7,303 nt of DNA from Chitinophagaceae bacterium (GCA_018061385.1 JAGOUF010000107.1:1-7303); one strand, 5' to 3'; shown: positions 1 to 6,658, counted from the stretch's first letter. Notes: generated by a model from the letters alone, not told the origin. Translations and numbers: made by a program.

Positions 1-15
1 ATGAGTTTTAACATA

Positions 16-48
16 AAAAAAGTTGGAATTTTTTGTTCCAACTTTTTT
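16..48. terminator. Strong intrinsic terminator hairpin, probably bidirectional
   Basis: A perfect 13-bp inverted repeat, aaaaaagttggaa (16-28) against ttccaactttttt (36-48), encloses a 7-nt loop. Read on the minus strand, it begins four bases after the stop codon of the gene at 53-703 and ends in a run of U, as a Rho-independent terminator should. The arms are A-rich on one side and T-rich on the other, so it would also work for a plus-strand gene arriving from the left of the window. None is visible here. Confidence 0.85.
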
Positions 49-52
49 ACTG

Positions 53-703
53 CTATTTTTTCTTTTTTTTGTAATCTCCTCGTTTCCAACTTTTAATAAA
101 ATCGGCCCAAGCCAATGGATTTAAAATGTTCATTGGAGGTACTTGGCCAGCGTAATAATATTTATTGGCTTGTTGTCGCATTTGATAGTTTACAGCTTCA
201 CGTCCATCTGCAGGTAAACTATTAATTAATATTCTGCGTTTGGCTTCATCGGTATTTTGTCGTGCAATTTCATACGCATCATCAGGAATTGTAGAGTTTA
301 CAAAATCTCTTTCAAATTGGGCTCTTGTTGGTCTCGGTTTTAAGATAGTGGCAGGTAAATACGCTGTATCGTTAATCATTAATTGAATAACGCTGTATTG
401 ATTTTCTTTTAAATTGGTAGGAATATCAATTGTTCTGTCTTTAAATCCTATACAAGAGAAAGTAATTTTATCGCCTTTTAGTACAACAATACTAAAAACT
501 CCATCAGGATTGGTTAATGTTCCTCTGCCTTTATTTTCAACAATAATACTTGCACTAGGAATGGCTCTTAGGCTATCTGCTGTCATCACTACACCATACA
601 ATTGTACAATAGAATCGTTAGAAGCAGGTTGTGCTTGTGCTTTAGCCATATAGCCAATGCATAAAAAACAACAAATTAAATATTTTAGTAAACCTTTCGT
701 CAT
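53..703 (-). CDS. Secreted carboxypeptidase-like regulatory domain protein
   Basis: This 216-residue protein is predicted to be exported. It starts with a basic n-region (Lys3, Lys7) and a hydrophobic core at about 8-19, then an AKAQAQ stretch that suits signal peptidase I cleavage near residues 22-24. The Cys residues at 11, 12 and 15 do not form a lipobox, so a lipoprotein is unlikely. Residues about 34-92 resemble a carboxypeptidase-regulatory-like beta-sandwich: YGVV start, 'IPSASIIVENKGRGT', 'TNPDGVFSI', then 'ITFSCIGFKD'. Domains of this type also sit at the N-terminus of SusC-like TonB-dependent receptors, but the protein is far too short for a barrel. The C-terminal half (about 110-216) is polar and carries 'PPMNILNPLAWADFIK' before a Lys-rich tail. 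I believe this block recurs in Bacteroidota hypothetical proteins, from memory only. The gene stands alone between a divergent neighbour and its own terminator. Its specific function is unknown. Confidence 0.85.
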   Translation of the reverse strand: MTKGLLKYLICCFLCIGYMAKAQAQPASNDSIVQLYGVVMTADSLRAIPSASIIVENKGRGTLTNPDGVFSIVVLKGDKITFSCIGFKDRTIDIPTNLKENQYSVIQLMINDTAYLPATILKPRPTRAQFERDFVNSTIPDDAYEIARQNTDEAKRRILINSLPADGREAVNYQMRQQANKYYYAGQVPPMNILNPLAWADFIKSWKRGDYKKKKK

Positions 704-786
704 GTTTGTAGTTCAGAAAATTGATTAAATAATTAAATATAGTTTACCAACTAAGTAATGTATAAATTGATAGATATACTTTTTCT

Positions 787-794
787 CAAAAATA
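787..794 (-). promoter_or_regulatory. Possible Bacteroidota -7 box for the secreted-protein gene
   Basis: Read on the minus strand the sequence is TATTTTTG, which fits the TAnnTTTG consensus of the Bacteroidota primary sigma factor. It would give a leader of roughly 75-80 nt before the ATG at 703. I found no TTG at the expected -33 distance. In DNA this AT-rich the match could be chance. Confidence 0.25.
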
Positions 795-870
795 CATATC
801 TCATTTCAAAATATTTCCATATTCAAAACCAGCGATTGTAAATCAAAACAAAGTAAACCATCTAATGGTT

Positions 871-878
871 TAACTTTG
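871..878 (+). promoter_or_regulatory. Candidate -7 promoter box for mrp
   Basis: TAACTTTG matches the Bacteroidota TAnnTTTG element exactly. It lies 37 bases upstream of the mrp ATG, implying a leader of about 30 nt. No TTG lies 17-23 bases upstream, so only half the promoter is recognisable. Confidence 0.45.
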
Positions 879-915
879 CTACTCCTTTTCTTTTTTAACA
901 AAAACTTTCAGTAAT

Positions 916-2010
916 ATGACAGAATCAGATATTTTAAAAGCATTGAGCAATGTACAAGAACCCGATTTAGGAAAAGATTTAGTAACTCTAAACATGATTC
1001 AAGATATTGTAATAGATGGCAATCATGTAGCTTTTACGATTGTACTTACAACTCCTGCTTGTCCAATGAAAGATATGATGCGTACAGCAAGTGAAAATGC
1101 AATTAAAATTTTAATAAATAAAGAAGCAATTGTTACAGTAAACTTTACTGCCAATACAACTAGCAAACGCTTGGCTGGCGATAAAATATTGAGCGGTGTA
1201 AAAAACATTATTGCTGTAGTAAGTGGTAAAGGTGGTGTTGGAAAAAGTACAGTGAGTGCAAATTTAGCATTGGCTTTGGCAGAAGGTGGAGCAAGCGTTG
1301 GATTAATGGATGCTGATATTTATGGCCCTAGTGTACCCATTATGTTTGGTGTACGAGGAGAAAGACCAATGATGAAAGATGTTGATGGCAAAGGTGTAAT
1401 TATACCTTTAAATAAATATGGCATTAAATTAATGAGTATTGGTTTATTGGTGGACGAAAAAAATGCAGTTGTTTGGCGTGGACCAATGGCTAGCAGTGCC
1501 ATTAAACAATTTGTAACCGATGTTGAATGGGGCAATTTAGATTATTTAATAATTGATATGCCACCGGGTACTGGCGATATTCATTTAACCTTAATGCAAA
1601 CCGTTCCTGTAACTGGTGTTGTAATTGTTACTACTCCACAAAATGTTGCATTGGCCGATGCTAGAAAAGGAATTGCCATGTTTGGTCAGGCTCAAATTAA
1701 TGTGCCCATCATTGGGTTGGTAGAAAATATGGCTTACTTTACACCTGCAGAATTGCCCAACAATAAATATTATTTATTTGGAAAAGAAGGCGGAAAATAT
1801 TTAGCCGATGAATATGACTTAAGCTTCTTAGGTCAAGTGCCATTGGTACAAAGCATTAGAGAAGGTGGCGATGAAGGCATACCTGCAATGATTGGTAAAG
1901 ATGAAATTTCGAAACAAGCATTTAGAGATGTAACTGCACAAGCCGTTCGTAATATTGCTATACGCAATGCCAATGTTCCAAGAACAAAAGAAATAGAAGT
2001 AGTTGCTTAA
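916..2010 (+). CDS. mrp: Mrp/NBP35 (ApbC) family iron-sulfur cluster carrier ATPase
   Basis: This 364-residue cytosolic P-loop ATPase has the usual bacterial Mrp architecture. An N-terminal MIP18/DUF59 domain (about 1-80) contains the family's 'TTPACP' motif with Cys49. The Mrp ATPase domain follows, with deviant Walker A GKGGVGKST (104-112, Lys105 and Lys110), 'MDADIYGPS' (131-139), 'DMPPGTGD' (214-221) and 'VENM' (269-272). The family is known to bind and transfer Fe-S clusters and to need ATP hydrolysis in vivo. The CxxC pair that normally follows VENM in ApbC and Nbp35 is absent: the sequence continues 'AYFTPAELPNNKYYLFGKEGG', and Cys49 is the only cysteine in the protein. I recall a similar 'FTPAELP' segment in other Bacteroidota Mrp proteins, so this is probably lineage-typical rather than damage. 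The gene is monocistronic by appearance, with its own -7-like box and terminator. No other Fe-S assembly gene is in the window. Confidence 0.95.
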   Translation: MTESDILKALSNVQEPDLGKDLVTLNMIQDIVIDGNHVAFTIVLTTPACPMKDMMRTASENAIKILINKEAIVTVNFTANTTSKRLAGDKILSGVKNIIAVVSGKGGVGKSTVSANLALALAEGGASVGLMDADIYGPSVPIMFGVRGERPMMKDVDGKGVIIPLNKYGIKLMSIGLLVDEKNAVVWRGPMASSAIKQFVTDVEWGNLDYLIIDMPPGTGDIHLTLMQTVPVTGVVIVTTPQNVALADARKGIAMFGQAQINVPIIGLVENMAYFTPAELPNNKYYLFGKEGGKYLADEYDLSFLGQVPLVQSIREGGDEGIPAMIGKDEISKQAFRDVTAQAVRNIAIRNANVPRTKEIEVVA

Positions 2011-2034
2011 ATGGTGATTGAATGTTCAAATCTA

Positions 2035-2077
2035 AAAAATCTCCACTTGTCAAATACATTGATGAATGGAGATTTTT
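2035..2077 (+). terminator. Intrinsic terminator after mrp
   Basis: An 11-bp perfect stem, aaaaatctcca (2035-2045) with tggagattttt (2067-2077), starts 25 bases after the mrp stop and runs into a T-rich tract to about 2082. The 21-nt loop can fold further through tcaa (2050-2053) and ttga (2059-2062), giving a two-tier hairpin. It separates mrp from the next plus-strand gene, which starts 20 bases later. Confidence 0.7.
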
Positions 2078-2096
2078 CTTTTAATACATTTACAAC

Positions 2097-2726
2097 ATGT
2101 ACAATTTACCTTACTTTAAAGAAAATAATCCCAAAGCAATCATTGAATTTATACAACAACATTCATTTGCAATAATTACAGGAGTTAATAATAACAATGA
2201 ACCAGTTGCAACCCAATTGCCTTTTTTAATAAAAGAACGAAATGGCGATTTGTATTTACAAGCCCATATTATGCGTAATACGCAACACCATAAAGCTTTT
2301 GAAAATAATGCCAACGTGTTGGTAGTTTTTACAAGTCCACATTGTTATATAAGTGCAAGTTGGTATACCAATCAACAACAAGCTAGCACATGGAATTACA
2401 TGGCTGTACATGCAAGTGGAACTTTACAATTTTTAGATGATGGTGCTTTGTTGAATATGTTAGATGAACTTACTACGAAATTTGAAAACAATGAAGCTTC
2501 ACCTGCATCATACAATCAATTGCCAAAAGAGTATGTTCAAAATTTAAGTAAAGCAATTGTGGCATTTGAAGTAAAAGTTACCGCTTTAGAACATGTGTTT
2601 AAATTAAGCCAAAATAAAGATGCAGTTACGTATCAAAATATAATTGAACAACTAAGTAATGGCAATACCAATGAACAATTTATTGCAGAGGAAATGAAAA
2701 AAAGACAAGAACAGTTATTTACTTAA
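2097..2726 (+). CDS. PaiB-type FMN-binding split-barrel protein
   Basis: This 209-residue protein matches the FMN_bind_2 (PaiB) family, often named 'FMN-binding negative transcriptional regulator'. Family-like features appear in order: start 'MYNLPYF'; a split-barrel core with 'PVATQLPFLI' (36-45); 'QAHIMRNTQHHKA' (55-67), equivalent to the PaiB HxxRxN segment; 'VVFTSPHCYISASWY' (76-90); 'TWNYMAVHASG' (98-108); and near the C-terminus 'FKLSQNK' (168-174). The length is typical of the family. PaiB in Bacillus subtilis was described as a repressor of sporulation and protease genes, but no helix-turn-helix is visible here, so flavin-dependent redox or sensing chemistry is equally possible. The ATG has no Shine-Dalgarno site. 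The start lies just after the mrp terminator, so the gene needs its own promoter or readthrough. The stop overlaps the stop of the convergent gene by four bases. Confidence 0.9.
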   Translation: MYNLPYFKENNPKAIIEFIQQHSFAIITGVNNNNEPVATQLPFLIKERNGDLYLQAHIMRNTQHHKAFENNANVLVVFTSPHCYISASWYTNQQQASTWNYMAVHASGTLQFLDDGALLNMLDELTTKFENNEASPASYNQLPKEYVQNLSKAIVAFEVKVTALEHVFKLSQNKDAVTYQNIIEQLSNGNTNEQFIAEEMKKRQEQLFT

Positions 2727-3274
2727 TTCAATTGAGGATCTAAAGGATAATGGATCATTTGGCTGTATTCGCCACCTAAATCTTTCAATGCATCTTTCCA
2801 AGTTTCATCTATATTTTTATTAAATACCAAGCGTTTTGTAGCATCTCTCGTTATCCAACTTTTGGTGTCTAATTCTTCTTCAAGTTGCCCTTCAGTCCAA
2901 TTACTATAACCAATAAAAAAACGAAGATCATTGGGTGTAAGTAAACCATCTTTAATTAGGTTCACTACCAATTCAAAATCTCCACCCCAATAAATTCCAT
3001 CTCTAATTTCCATTCCATCTTCAATTAAATCGGGTCTTGTATGTAAAAAGTGTAAAGTATCTTTTTGTACAGGTCCACCATAAAATAAAGGGAAATTAAA
3101 TCCTTCTAAATCGGTAACTAAATGATGCAAGTCTTGATCGTATAATTTATTGAGAACAAAGCCAAGGCTTCCATCAATTTGATGTTCACAAATTAATACG
3201 ATAGATCTTTTAAAATTGGGATCTTTTAAAAATGGATCTGAAATAAGCAATAAACCAGGATGTATTTCAATCAT
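2723..3274 (-). CDS. YqgE/AlgH family protein
   Basis: This is a 183-residue protein of the YqgE/AlgH (DUF179) family, a small cytosolic alpha/beta fold whose biochemical role is unsettled. AlgH was linked to alginate regulation in Pseudomonas. Recognisable family blocks are 'PGLLLISDPFLKDPNFKRS' (6-24), 'ICEHQIDGSLGFVLNK' (28-43), 'YGGPV' (65-69), 'GGDF' (97-100) and 'RFFIGYSNWTEGQLEEE' (118-134). I place the start at the ATG at 3274. The frame is open to 3322, but that longer form would begin with TTG and add 16 residues unlike the family, whereas 'MIEIHPG' is the familiar N-terminus. The length then agrees with the usual 180-190 residues. The gene is divergent from the histidine kinase (119-base gap) and converges on the PaiB-type gene. 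Confidence 0.92.
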   Translation of the reverse strand: MIEIHPGLLLISDPFLKDPNFKRSIVLICEHQIDGSLGFVLNKLYDQDLHHLVTDLEGFNFPLFYGGPVQKDTLHFLHTRPDLIEDGMEIRDGIYWGGDFELVVNLIKDGLLTPNDLRFFIGYSNWTEGQLEEELDTKSWITRDATKRLVFNKNIDETWKDALKDLGGEYSQMIHYPLDPQLN

Positions 3275-3380
3275 ACTGAAAATTAAGTATTTACTAAATA
3301 TCTTAAAAAAATAGTTATTCAATGCAAGTTAAAGGCTTGATAAATTGCTACAATCTATGTATACAACTTTATTAGCTGCT

Positions 3381-3388
3381 TATATTTG
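3381..3388 (+). promoter_or_regulatory. Possible -7 box immediately before the kinase gene
   Basis: TATATTTG is an exact TAnnTTTG match only five bases upstream of the kinase ATG. If used, transcription would begin at or within a few bases of the start codon, giving a leaderless or nearly leaderless mRNA. No TTG sits at the -33 position, so a chance match in AT-rich DNA is a real possibility. Confidence 0.3.
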
Positions 3389-3393
3389 TTACA

Positions 3394-4719
3394 ATGAAGA
3401 AAACTTTACCCATTATTGTTGTATTAATTACGCTTTCATTGTTAGGTTTAATTGCCTTACAAGCTTCGTGGTTAAAAAACTTATTAGAAGTAAGGCAATC
3501 TCAATTGCTGAATAAAGTAAAAGATGCCACTACTTTAGTAGCAAACGATTTAAGTAAAGCTGCTTTTAGTGGGCCAACCATTCGTTTGCCAAGAAGGCAA
3601 CCTAAAGTACATGCAGCAGAATTGGCATTTAAAATATTACGTCCTGTAAGCATAGAAGATAAATTTACCAAGCAAGAAATTTTTGCCAAATTGAAACATG
3701 CTTTTGATGCAGAAGAGTTAAAGCACATGAAATTTGAATTTGCTATAACCAATAGCGAAGGCGATTATGAAATGCAATCTACCAATTACGAAAAAGAGTT
3801 TTACGATACCATTGCCAATAAAAGAATTGTAAATTTTATTTTACCAGAATCGGGATCAGACTTTGATGGCATTGCACAAGCCGAACAAATGATTGTAATT
3901 GTACCCAATTTTAAAGATCAAGTTTGGCACAGTTTACAATGGATAATTGTAGGAGCAGCATTTTTTATGTTGATCATTTTTGCTGCATTTTTTGTTACAC
4001 TAAAAAGCTTGTTCAATCAAAAAAAATTGAGTGAAATTAAGAGTGATTTTATTAACAATATGACCCATGAGTTTAAAACTCCATTGGCTACTATTTCTTT
4101 AGCAGTAGATGCACTAAGAAATGAAAAAGTTATTGGCAATGCCGAAAAAATGAATTACTTCAGTGGCATGATTAAGGAAGAGAACAAACGTATGAATAAG
4201 CATGTAGAAACCATACTACAAGCTGCTTTAATGGAAAAACAAGAGCTGCAATTAAACTTAACTTCAATAGCAGTGAATAAAATGTTGCAAAATGTAATCA
4301 ATGCGTATGAGTTACAGTTGCAAGAAAAAAATGCAAAAGTAGAAGTAGATTTTTTAGCCAAGAAAGATGAAGTGATGGCTGATGAAATTCACTTCAAAAA
4401 TTTACTGTCTAACTTAATAGACAATGCCATTAAATATTCAAAAGAAAACTTGCATTTAAAGTTTACTACTTATAACAACAACAAAAATGTTTTTATAAAA
4501 ATTGAAGACAATGGAATAGGTATGGATAAAGAAAGTGTGAAACGAATTTTTGAAAAATTTTATAGAGCTCATACAGGCAATGTTCACAATGTTAAAGGAT
4601 TTGGTTTGGGTATGAGTTATGTTAAAACAGTAATTGATGCACACAAAGGCAGAATAAGAGTTGAAAGCACTTTAGGAAAAGGAAGTTGTTTTACTGTAGA
4701 GCTGCCATTGAAAAAATAA
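3394..4719 (+). CDS. Membrane sensor histidine kinase, RprX-like, no adjacent partner
   Basis: This 441-residue protein is a two-component sensor kinase of the inner membrane. Segments in order: TM1 at about 5-24; an extracytoplasmic sensor region at about 26-182 with no recognised fold; TM2 at about 183-203; then a short linker with no obvious HAMP domain. HisKA follows, with the H-box 'FINNMTHEFKTPLATI' (219-234, phospho-acceptor His225). The HATPase domain shows the N-box 'NLLSNLIDNAIKYS' (336-349, Asn344), G1 'DNGIGM' (372-377), F-box 'FEKFYRA' (386-392) and G2 'GFGLGMS' (402-408). All catalytic motifs look intact. The N-terminus ('LGLIALQASWLKN') resembles RprX-type Bacteroidota kinases, which usually pair with an RprY-type regulator. 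Here the left neighbour is divergent and the right neighbour is convergent, so no response regulator shares its operon. The ligand and partner are unknown. Confidence 0.95.
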   Translation: MKKTLPIIVVLITLSLLGLIALQASWLKNLLEVRQSQLLNKVKDATTLVANDLSKAAFSGPTIRLPRRQPKVHAAELAFKILRPVSIEDKFTKQEIFAKLKHAFDAEELKHMKFEFAITNSEGDYEMQSTNYEKEFYDTIANKRIVNFILPESGSDFDGIAQAEQMIVIVPNFKDQVWHSLQWIIVGAAFFMLIIFAAFFVTLKSLFNQKKLSEIKSDFINNMTHEFKTPLATISLAVDALRNEKVIGNAEKMNYFSGMIKEENKRMNKHVETILQAALMEKQELQLNLTSIAVNKMLQNVINAYELQLQEKNAKVEVDFLAKKDEVMADEIHFKNLLSNLIDNAIKYSKENLHLKFTTYNNNKNVFIKIEDNGIGMDKESVKRIFEKFYRAHTGNVHNVKGFGLGMSYVKTVIDAHKGRIRVESTLGKGSCFTVELPLKK

Positions 4720-4741
4720 TGGTTATTAATATTCCATTTTT
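4714..4741. terminator. Weak hairpin at the kinase/transporter junction
   Basis: The arms aatgg (4718-4722) and ccatt (4734-4738) form a 5-bp stem, extended after one mismatch by two A-T pairs. It is flanked by A-runs on the left and T-runs on the right. It overlaps the 3' ends of two convergent genes whose stops are only six bases apart, so it could serve both. The stem is short and weak, and the call is tentative. Confidence 0.25.
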
Positions 4742-5970
4742 CTAAGTTTAGGGGCTTTAAACCAAGTAATTATTACAACTAAAAGCGTCATAGCTCCACC
4801 GAAAATAACAGATGGACGCAAGCCCATTAACCTCGATGCTATGCCACTTTCCATCATGCCCAATTCGTTGCTACTATTAATAAACATCGAGTTTACAGAC
4901 GAAACTCTACCACGCATTTCATCGGGTGTGGTTAATTGTAAAATAGTGCCACGTACCATTACACTTATGCCATCGCACATGCCACTTATGAGTAATGCAA
5001 TAAATGAAATGGCATAAAAAGTAGATAACCCAAAAACAATTATACAAATTCCAAAACCTGCAACAGCCATCATCATTCTTTGTCCCTGTTTTTTACGCAT
5101 TGGAAATAAAGTAAGTAAAACAATTACAATCATAGAACCCATGTCTGTAGCTGCATTCAACCATCCAAAACCAATGGGGCCAACAGCCAATACTTTACTT
5201 GCAAACTCTGGCATTAGTGCAACTGCACCACCAAACAATACAGCAAATAAATCCAATGAAATTGCTCCCAACATTATTTTATGAGTTAATACAAAACGCA
5301 AACCTTCCTTCACACTTTGCCACGCGTTGGTGGTATGTTTAATGGCAAGAACAGGTTTTTTTGTGAGTGTAGAAATAACCAATGTTGCCATTGATATTGA
5401 GCAAAGAATTACGATAAACGTATTGTGTATACCAATGCCAGCAATTAAAAAGCCAGCACTTGCATGTCCTACAATGGATGCAATTAACCAAGTGGAAGAA
5501 CTAATATTGGCAGCAAATTGTAAAATATTTCTGGGTACCAATTGTGCAACAATGGCATTGGAAGTTGGCCCTACAAATGCACGAATAATGCCTGTAACAA
5601 ATATGATGGCATAAAAACAATACTCTTGTGAAGTAATAGAAAGATGTTGATTAAAATATTGGGCTGTAAGCATTACCAACGCCATTGCACAAACTGTATA
5701 AGCCATCATGCCTCTTAGTAAAATTGTTTTCTTATCTGTTTTATCAATGATGTGCCCTGCATATAAAGCCAAACTAAACACAGGAATAAATTCTGATAAA
5801 CCAATTAAACCAATGGCAAATGAACTTTGTGTAAGCTGAAAAAGTTTGTAAGCAACTACTGTTGAAACCATTCTTAACGACATAATAAATAAGAAACGAG
5901 CCGAAATATATCGCCTAAATTCTGGTTCTTTTAAAGGGGAAAGTCCTTCGTTTTTAATAAGTTTAGGCAT
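4726..5970 (-). CDS. MFS transporter, MFS_3/EntS-like
   Basis: This 414-residue inner-membrane protein has about twelve hydrophobic segments, spread from about residue 24 to 405, with the usual longer cytoplasmic loop near 203-232. The loop after TM2 reads 'AGHIIDKTDKKTIL' (71-84), close to MFS signature motif A. 'TPDEMRGRVSSVNSMF' (348-363) is characteristic of the MFS_3 group, which includes the enterobactin exporter EntS and related drug-efflux proteins. This suggests proton-driven export of a small molecule. The substrate cannot be read from sequence, and no siderophore or resistance genes are nearby. It is the last gene of a probable folK-dNK-MFS transcript, starting 16 bases after the upstream stop. 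It ends in tandem in-frame TAA codons (4726-4728 and 4723-4725), six bases from the convergent kinase gene. Confidence 0.93.
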   Translation of the reverse strand: MPKLIKNEGLSPLKEPEFRRYISARFLFIMSLRMVSTVVAYKLFQLTQSSFAIGLIGLSEFIPVFSLALYAGHIIDKTDKKTILLRGMMAYTVCAMALVMLTAQYFNQHLSITSQEYCFYAIIFVTGIIRAFVGPTSNAIVAQLVPRNILQFAANISSSTWLIASIVGHASAGFLIAGIGIHNTFIVILCSISMATLVISTLTKKPVLAIKHTTNAWQSVKEGLRFVLTHKIMLGAISLDLFAVLFGGAVALMPEFASKVLAVGPIGFGWLNAATDMGSMIVIVLLTLFPMRKKQGQRMMMAVAGFGICIIVFGLSTFYAISFIALLISGMCDGISVMVRGTILQLTTPDEMRGRVSSVNSMFINSSNELGMMESGIASRLMGLRPSVIFGGAMTLLVVIITWFKAPKLRKMEY

Positions 5971-5986
5971 GTAAACGTATTCTTAT

Positions 5987-6619
5987 TTATGGAAGTGTAA
6001 AGTAATGCTGACCATTGTCTAAATCTTTTTCTAAAGCATCCAATACCACTTTTAAATGTTGTTCGTTGCCTAAAAAATCTGCATTGCTGGCATCAATAAA
6101 AATGGTTTTTATATTGTGTTGTTTTATGTAACTGGTATATGTTTCTTGTAGGTTAAACAAGTATTCATCTGGAATTTGTTGTTCATATACACGGTTTCTT
6201 TTTTTAATATTTGCTTGCAGTTTTTGTACAGGGGCATGCAAGTAAATAAGTATATCTGGAAAAACCAATTGTTGATGAATGATATCGAATAATTTTTGAT
6301 ACAACCTAAACTCTTCATCCGGTAAAGTAACTTTTGCAAACAACAAGCATTTAGTAAACAAGTAATCCGATACAGTAACAGTTTGAAACAAATCTTTAGT
6401 ATGAACCATATCTTTCAACTGCTTATACCTTTCTGCCATAAAAAATAATTCTACTGGAAAAGCGTATTGTTGTTGGTTTTCGTAAAATTTCGTTAGAAAA
6501 GGGTTTTCGGCAAATTCTTCTAAAATTATTCTTGCATTAAAATGCTTGGCCAGTAAATTGGTTAATGTTGTTTTTCCTGCTCCAATATTGCCTTCTACAG
6601 TTATAAATTGATGGTTCAT
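5987..6619 (-). CDS. Deoxynucleoside kinase (dNK family)
   Basis: This 210-residue cytosolic enzyme phosphorylates a deoxynucleoside at the 5' position using ATP, the first step of dNTP salvage. It has the P-loop GNIGAGKTT (10-18); 'EEFAENPFL' (34-42), with the acidic pair near the substrate site; 'SDYLFTKCLLFA' (84-95), in the place of the family's (D/E)R(S) segment; 'IYLHAP' (125-130); and an Arg/Lys-rich LID region 'KKRNRVYEQQIPDEYL' (139-154). The base preferred (A, G or C) cannot be decided from sequence alone. I chose the ATG at 6619. The frame is open to 6646, but that start would be TTG and adds 'LLILTHC'-type residues unlike the family, while 'MNHQFITVEGNIGAGKT' is typical. It follows folK by 39 bases and precedes the MFS gene by 16, consistent with one operon. 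Confidence 0.93.
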   Translation of the reverse strand: MNHQFITVEGNIGAGKTTLTNLLAKHFNARIILEEFAENPFLTKFYENQQQYAFPVELFFMAERYKQLKDMVHTKDLFQTVTVSDYLFTKCLLFAKVTLPDEEFRLYQKLFDIIHQQLVFPDILIYLHAPVQKLQANIKKRNRVYEQQIPDEYLFNLQETYTSYIKQHNIKTIFIDASNADFLGNEQHLKVVLDALEKDLDNGQHYFTLP

Positions 6620-6658
6620 ACAATGCGTCAAAATTAAAAGACACAAGCTTGAGTACAG

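Noticed and set aside
1..96. Plus-strand ATG at position 1 opening a short frame
   Set aside because: It reads straight through the terminator hairpin and into the antisense of the secreted-protein gene, and yields a Phe-rich low-complexity peptide.
414..653. A 79-codon plus-strand frame inside the secreted-protein gene
   Set aside because: It lies wholly antisense to a well-supported gene, has no family features, and reads like the complement of coding DNA.
704..915. A small RNA or riboswitch in the divergent gap before mrp
   Set aside because: The gap is AT-rich with no stable GC-containing hairpin or recognisable aptamer. Only candidate -7 boxes stand out.
1023..1535. Antisense frames of 61 and 71 codons within mrp
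   Set aside because: mrp is unmistakable across the region, and these have no recognisable content or start signals.
2085..2092. TACATTTA just before the PaiB-type gene as a -7 box, with a TTG at 2059-2061
   Set aside because: The last base departs from TAnnTTTG, the spacing is at the long limit, and the TTG lies inside the mrp terminator loop. Too weak to list as a promoter.
4155..4644. Antisense frames rich in Cys, Phe and Ser within the kinase gene
   Set aside because: The composition is that of a complement of Lys/Glu/Asn-rich coding sequence, and the kinase motifs cover the same bases.
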